In this document: positions 60,458 through 64,000 of the stretch, piece after piece
Numbering within the stretch: position 1 is the stretch's first letter
Layout of the letters: each line of letters begins with the position of its first letter
Source of the DNA: JADMJV01 sp964649085
GTDB lineage: Bacteria; Vulcanimicrobiota; Xenobia; Xenobiales; JADMJV01
Direction of reading: 5' to 3'
DNA length: 64,000 nt
Assembly (NCBI GenBank): GCA_964649085.1
Contig: CAZYPN010000028.1
Span: forward strand, 24,022-88,021
Translations under genes and position numbers: made by a program
Notes under the pieces: model-generated
Seen by the model: only the letters and a program-made list of their open reading frames with translations
The model's database searches: none
What the model was told of the DNA's origin: nothing

Positions 60458-61789
60458 TCAAGTCGTCGGCAGGAACAGCGGTTCGATGCCCTCGTTGCTC
60501 AGTCGAACGTCTCCGACGAATTGTTGGGGTCCAATCAGGTGAATGTCTCCTTTGAGTTCGAGCGATCGGCAATTCCGCAGCCCCGGCAGCACTTTGACTC
60601 GCTGGCAGAAGCCTGCATAGGTGCCGAAATAGCGGGCGTCGAGCGCGATGCTGGGCAATTGGTCGCTCTGGCAGCGCAGCTGGCCTTCGGGCGTCAACTC
60701 GTACAGGTCACTGCGCAGCAGCATGAGGTCGCTGAGGTTCTTTACCGGTAGAAAGCGTCGACGCGAGACTTCGATAGCCTGACTGTCCGGGTAGGCCGAG
60801 AGGGCCGCTCCCATCGCCGATTCCAGCTGGACTACCGGTTCGGAATCGGGCCTGGTAGGGTCGACCGGCTTGCGATTGACAATCAGGGGCAGTTCGGGCA
60901 GGGGGTAGCGCTTGAGGGCCTCGAGGTGCAGCCATAGATTGTTGGTGTTGAAGTAGCGGTGTCGACGAATGTTCTCAAAGTGTTCCAGGTCGTCGGACGG
61001 ACACTGAGCCCGCTCGCGCAGCAGCAGCCGGCCATCGCTTCGTCGTCGGGCCAGGTGACCGCCTTTCTTGTCCAGCTCGCGGCGTTCGGTGACCTCCATG
61101 GCAAACGAGTAGCCGCTCTCGGCAAACCAGTGCAGCAGAGTGGCATCGAGCATGGCCCCCAGATTGTCGATGTTGGAAACAAAGGCGTAGCGGTATCCCA
61201 GAGCCAGCAACTGGTCGAGCAGGCCGCTTTGGCGCAGGGCAGCATAGATTTCCCCGTGGCCGGGAGGGCACCATTCCAAAGCGGGTTGCTCAGGATGGCA
61301 GACCGGTTCGAGCCGTTGGTTGAGCTTGGGAACCCTGCTCTGAAGGAAGTCCAGCGGCACCCCGGGATTGTTCAGGCCCGCTCGATGCAGGGCGGCTAAT
61401 GACGGCTGCTGGGTATGGAAACTATTCATCAACAACAGTGGAAGCGCGGCACCCGTGTTGTTGCGCAGATGGGCTATCTGGGCCACCGTGAGGTCGAGAA
61501 AGCTGCGGCCCTGCACCACCTCCAGCAGACCTTTGGGGGTGTCCAGCCCCATGCTGGTGCCCAATCCGCCGTTCAGTTTGATCACCACTACTCTGGCCAG
61601 CTCAGGCCCCCAGCCCTGGGGGGGTAGGCCGTCGAGCCGGGCGAGGCCATCGACCGGATCGAGGTCGACCTCGGGCAACAGGCCCAGGTCTCCCTGGGCA
61701 AAGCGCTCATAGTCGCAACGGAATCGGTCGATTTGCCAGCTGGCCAACTCGGCCCGCTGCATCTTTTCGCGGCAGGCGTCGAAACTCAC
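60458..61789 (-). CDS. UTP-glucose-1-phosphate uridylyltransferase, UGP/AGX-type
   Basis: A 443-residue enzyme that makes UDP-glucose (or a related UDP-sugar). The nucleotide-binding motif VVIKLNGGLGTSMGLDTPKG is the eukaryotic-type signature, and LLMNSFHTQQPSL, FVSNIDNLGAMLD and FNTNNLWLHLEALKRYPLP follow. Bacterial genomes more often carry the unrelated GalU. Its stop overlaps nothing; its ATG overlaps the upstream gene's stop by 4 nt. Confidence 0.88.
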   Translation of the reverse strand: MSFDACREKMQRAELASWQIDRFRCDYERFAQGDLGLLPEVDLDPVDGLARLDGLPPQGWGPELARVVVIKLNGGLGTSMGLDTPKGLLEVVQGRSFLDLTVAQIAHLRNNTGAALPLLLMNSFHTQQPSLAALHRAGLNNPGVPLDFLQSRVPKLNQRLEPVCHPEQPALEWCPPGHGEIYAALRQSGLLDQLLALGYRYAFVSNIDNLGAMLDATLLHWFAESGYSFAMEVTERRELDKKGGHLARRRSDGRLLLRERAQCPSDDLEHFENIRRHRYFNTNNLWLHLEALKRYPLPELPLIVNRKPVDPTRPDSEPVVQLESAMGAALSAYPDSQAIEVSRRRFLPVKNLSDLMLLRSDLYELTPEGQLRCQSDQLPSIALDARYFGTYAGFCQRVKVLPGLRNCRSLELKGDIHLIGPQQFVGDVRLSNEGIEPLFLPTT

Positions 61790-62406
61790 TGATAGTTCAT
61801 TTTGAGGGTGTAGGAGATGCGGGTGAAGGCACCCCCCAACATGATTTCTCCCTCGGGCGGCACGGGACCAACATAGGGACTGTTGGCCATTTCGAAGAGG
61901 CGAAACTCAAGCGTCGTGCTCTGGCCCGGAGCCAGTTGTGGAATACGCTGTAGCGATTGACCGATTTCGCGTGTGTCGCCGCCACGGAACACACAGCTGA
62001 CCTCCAGGTTGCTGGCGGGCACTTTGCTCGAGTTCTTGATGGTGGCAAATACGATGGCGTTGTTGCCATACACATACTTTTTCTCGGAGACGACCTGCAG
62101 CCAGGGACGCTCCGCCTGAGCAGGTGCTACCTGAGCCGGTGCCGGTTGAACAGCCCCGCTGGGGCCACGGTTGACCTGGGGAATGGTTGCTTGCAGAGTC
62201 TTGGTGGTCATGTCGTAGTTGCAGACGCCGCCGGTGGCCTTCGAGAGGTCCTCGACGGCCACGTAGACCCGACCTTTGTAGAACAGAGCCTTGCCCTGAA
62301 GTGCCACACCGTTGACGATGATCGAGAGCACCTGGGGGACCTGGGCAAGAGCGGGAGCGCCCACCAGGGCGGCCAAAAGAGTGAGACCCACGACACTTTT
62401 CTTCAC
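61786..62406 (-). CDS. Exported protein with CuAO-N-like and FxLYD-like domains
   Basis: A 206-residue exported protein. Signal peptide (VVGLTLLAALVGAPALAQ); first domain (about residues 28-72) resembles the copper amine oxidase N-terminal stalk (VNGVALQGKALFYKGRVYVA, VEDLSKATGG). After an Ala/Pro/Gln linker, the second (about residues 105-180) resembles FxLYD domains (YGNNAIVFATIKNSSKVPAS, LEVSCVFRGG, LAPGQSTTLEFRLFE). Coupled to the UGP gene by a stop/start overlap. Function unknown. Confidence 0.7.
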   Translation of the reverse strand: MKKSVVGLTLLAALVGAPALAQVPQVLSIIVNGVALQGKALFYKGRVYVAVEDLSKATGGVCNYDMTTKTLQATIPQVNRGPSGAVQPAPAQVAPAQAERPWLQVVSEKKYVYGNNAIVFATIKNSSKVPASNLEVSCVFRGGDTREIGQSLQRIPQLAPGQSTTLEFRLFEMANSPYVGPVPPEGEIMLGGAFTRISYTLKMNYQ

Positions 62407-62529
62407 GCGTTCCTCCAGCCGAGTATGTTGAGGCCTTCAGAACAAGTTTGCCATGGCCCGAAAGGTTCCTGGAGCCTTTCACTTATCGGGAAGGAGGCCC
62501 AGGGGCCAGGGGAAACTTTGTCAGGGGCG
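62407..62529. promoter_or_regulatory. Divergent promoter gap
   Basis: A 123-bp gap between divergent genes. No convincing -10/-35 pair or operator stands out. A short imperfect repeat (CCTGGAGCCT / AGGCCCAGGGG) lies near 62468-62513. AGGGG just before the ATG at 62530 may serve as a ribosome-binding site at short spacing. Confidence 0.3.
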
Positions 62530-64000
62530 ATGCAAGAAGATTACTGGCAATGGCGGCTTCAGGCGACGGCTCGTCGCGAGGTGATGCGCATGGGCCAGAT
62601 TCTGGGTCAGGTGTCCAGTTTGGGTCTCGACGACCTTCTGGGTTCGCGCCAGCTCTTCCGGGTGCTGGAATATCTCTCCGAAGCTCCCGCCTCCCAACAG
62701 TTGGAACACACGGTGGAGCGTCTCACCGCGCTGGAATCTCACGAAATTGGGGCCCAGTTGCAGTCGATGGTGCCCCACCAGGAGACCCCGCTGAGGCGCC
62801 TGGGAGAAGTTTCGTTGCAGCTCTTCCAGCTGGCCGTGGCCGGACTGGAGCGACGCCAGCAACTGATCGATACTCTGCGTCACGAGCTGGCTCAACTGCA
62901 AGAGCAGCTGGACGAGCTGAGGCATCAGAGCCTCGAGGTGCTCGAACCGGCGGTGGCCTCAGTGTCCGAGGTTCCGGCCCTGACCGGCGTATTCACCCAG
63001 CAGATCGAGTGGGTGCAAACTCGCCTCGAGCAGACCACGGAGCAGCTGCGATATCAGGAGCAGAAACTCGACGAGGCTCAACGTCAAGCCCGCACTCTCG
63101 AGCTCTCGCTGTACGATAAACAGCACGAACTAAGGCTTCAGGAATACAAGCGTCTGACCCAGAGGCGCAGCCTGCGCAATTTGGAACAACGCCACCAGCG
63201 TCTGCAACGAAGTTTGAGTAAGGCGCGTCAGCAGGCGCGCGAAGCCGAGTCGCAGCGTTCGATGTTGGAAGCACAGCTGAAAGGCTCGGCCGAAACGTCG
63301 ACCTTGCGGCAGTTGCTCCACCAGGTAGAGCAGGAGCGCGATGAATTGAGCCAGCAGCTCGACCGCACTCGCCAGGCCCTGGTGCAGGCTCGACAGCAGG
63401 TGGCTCGACGCCTGCAGCTCGAGGATGAGCGTCATCAACAGGAATTGCAGTCTAAAGAGCAGCAGCTGCAACAATTGCAGGGTGTCGTTCTAAGGCTGCA
63501 GGCCGAACTGCAGGTTCGGGCCGTCGAATTGGACGAGGCCCAACGGGAATCAGAGCAACAGGCCCGGGCTTTGTCCGAGCGCCAGCAACAGGCCGACGGC
63601 GAACTGCAGCGCCTGCGCCAGGCGCTAGAGAACTCCGAGTCGCTGCGGGCTGGCCTCGACCAGGAGCTGCAGGCCGAACGGCAGGCTCGCGAGGGGCTGG
63701 GCCAGGAGTTGCAGCGCACCCAGCAGTTGCTGCAATCGCTGAAGCAGCGGGCCGAGGCCAAACTGGAGGCGGCCGACGGTGAACTGCAGCGCCTGCGCCA
63801 GGCGCTAGAGAACTCCGAATCGCTGCGGGCTGGCCTCGACGAGGAGTTGCAGGCCGAACGGCAGGCTCGCGAGGGGCTGGGCCAAGAGTTGCAGCGCACC
63901 CAGCAGTTGCTGCAATCGCTGAAGCAGCGGGCCGAGAGCAAGCTCGAGGCGGCCGACGGTGAACTGCAGCGCCTGCGCCAGGCGCTAGAGAACTCCGAAT
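62530..64000 (+). CDS. Long coiled-coil repeat protein, runs off the right edge
   Basis: At least 490 residues in this window, with no stop before base 64000. The frame begins MQEDYWQWRLQATARREVMR. From about residue 95 it is almost pure Glu/Gln/Leu/Arg coiled coil (QQLIDTLRHELAQLQEQLDE, LEQRHQRLQRSLSKARQQAR). From residue 358 it enters an exact 60-residue repeat (180 bp) beginning GELQRLRQALENSESLRAGL. The N-terminal 90 residues (LEYLSEAPASQQLEHTVERL) look like a small helical head. No membrane or signal segment. It is an SMC-like or filament-forming coiled coil in appearance; no ATPase motif is visible here. Confidence 0.8.
   Translation, partial: MQEDYWQWRLQATARREVMRMGQILGQVSSLGLDDLLGSRQLFRVLEYLSEAPASQQLEHTVERLTALESHEIGAQLQSMVPHQETPLRRLGEVSLQLFQLAVAGLERRQQLIDTLRHELAQLQEQLDELRHQSLEVLEPAVASVSEVPALTGVFTQQIEWVQTRLEQTTEQLRYQEQKLDEAQRQARTLELSLYDKQHELRLQEYKRLTQRRSLRNLEQRHQRLQRSLSKARQQAREAESQRSMLEAQLKGSAETSTLRQLLHQVEQERDELSQQLDRTRQALVQARQQVARRLQLEDERHQQELQSKEQQLQQLQGVVLRLQAELQVRAVELDEAQRESEQQARALSERQQQADGELQRLRQALENSESLRAGLDQELQAERQAREGLGQELQRTQQLLQSLKQRAEAKLEAADGELQRLRQALENSESLRAGLDEELQAERQAREGLGQELQRTQQLLQSLKQRAESKLEAADGELQRLRQALENSE
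63601..64000 (+). repeat. Tandem 180-bp coding repeat
   Basis: Bases 63601-63780 and 63781-63960 are near-identical 180-bp units (60 residues each), and a third unit starts at 63961 and is cut by the edge. Differences are a handful of single-base or codon changes (for example GACCAGGAGCTG vs GACGAGGAGTTG; GCCAAACTG vs AGCAAGCTC). High nucleotide identity, including synonymous sites, means recent duplication or gene conversion. The number of units in the full gene is unknown. Confidence 0.93.

Noticed and set aside
63435..63941. Minus-strand Ser/Cys/Arg-rich frame opposite the repeat region
   Set aside because: It is the complement of the coiled-coil repeats, and its repeat simply mirrors the 180-bp units.
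1..64000. CRISPR array, tRNA or rRNA gene, insertion sequence
   Set aside because: No regular spaced repeats, no tRNA-like T-loop/acceptor pair, no rRNA signature and no transposase frame were seen in the window.

Overview
The window is GC-rich bacterial chromosome with almost no non-coding space. Genes are packed into runs joined by 4-nt stop/start overlaps. The organism is very probably a diderm: it has an outer-membrane secretin with pseudopilin and inner-membrane secretion parts, and many exported proteins. Hanks-type kinases, PilZ proteins, a GGDEF enzyme and class III cyclase-like domains point to a signalling-rich, free-living lineage. I cannot fix the phylum from the sequence; an under-sampled phylum is likely, and this is inference.

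Layout. 1-5.3 kb: an edge-truncated fatty acid desaturase, an ABC export cassette (ATPase, FtsX-type permease, DUF3299 protein, exported HEAT-like protein) and two small exported proteins. 5.3-14.5 kb: a lipase-like hydrolase, a WD40-type Ser/Thr kinase, an acyl-CoA dehydrogenase/oxidase-like enzyme, an M42 aminopeptidase, and a TPR protein with a degenerate cyclase domain. 14.5-16.6 kb: an exported helical protein, a DUF2809 membrane protein, about 530 bp of hairpin-rich DNA without a credible gene, and a broken nucleotidyltransferase pair. 16.6-23.8 kb: an SGNH-carbamoyltransferase fusion, a DUF5989 mini-protein, MscL, a calpain-like protease divergent from an arginine-deiminase-fold enzyme, and an exported protein. 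23.8-30.7 kb: a tandem PilZ protein, a MarR regulator divergent from a spermidine synthase-like gene, a kinase with a cyclase-like tail, and trpF-trpB-trpA. 30.7-42.5 kb: a type II secretion-like cluster (C, two or three pseudopilins, K, L, M, N, D, E, F) with no gspG. 42.5-50.7 kb, minus strand: dnaA-dnaN-nusA-ylxR-infB-rbfA-PilZ, with DnaA boxes upstream of dnaA and a promoter plus intrinsic terminator in the nusA leader. 50.7-56 kb: rdgB, a coiled-coil protein, hemL, then a second GspF/PilC-like gene with zinc-ribbon membrane proteins (RDD-like, PrsW-like). 56-64 kb: a GAF-GGDEF diguanylate cyclase, a PDZ-Lon (YlbL-like) protease, a coiled-coil protein, coaD, a UDP-glucose pyrophosphorylase, an exported CuAO-N/FxLYD-like protein and the start of a long repetitive coiled-coil protein that runs off the right edge.

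The strongest unusual signal is translational. Three genes (ylxR, the second gspF/pilC-like gene and gspL) lack an ATG/GTG/TTG where homology requires the start. Each instead has ATT or CTG exactly 5 nt after GGAGG. Other points of note are an attenuator-like nusA leader, two cyclase-like domains missing a metal-binding Asp, the SGNH-carbamoyltransferase fusion beside DUF5989, and exact 180-bp coding repeats at the right edge.
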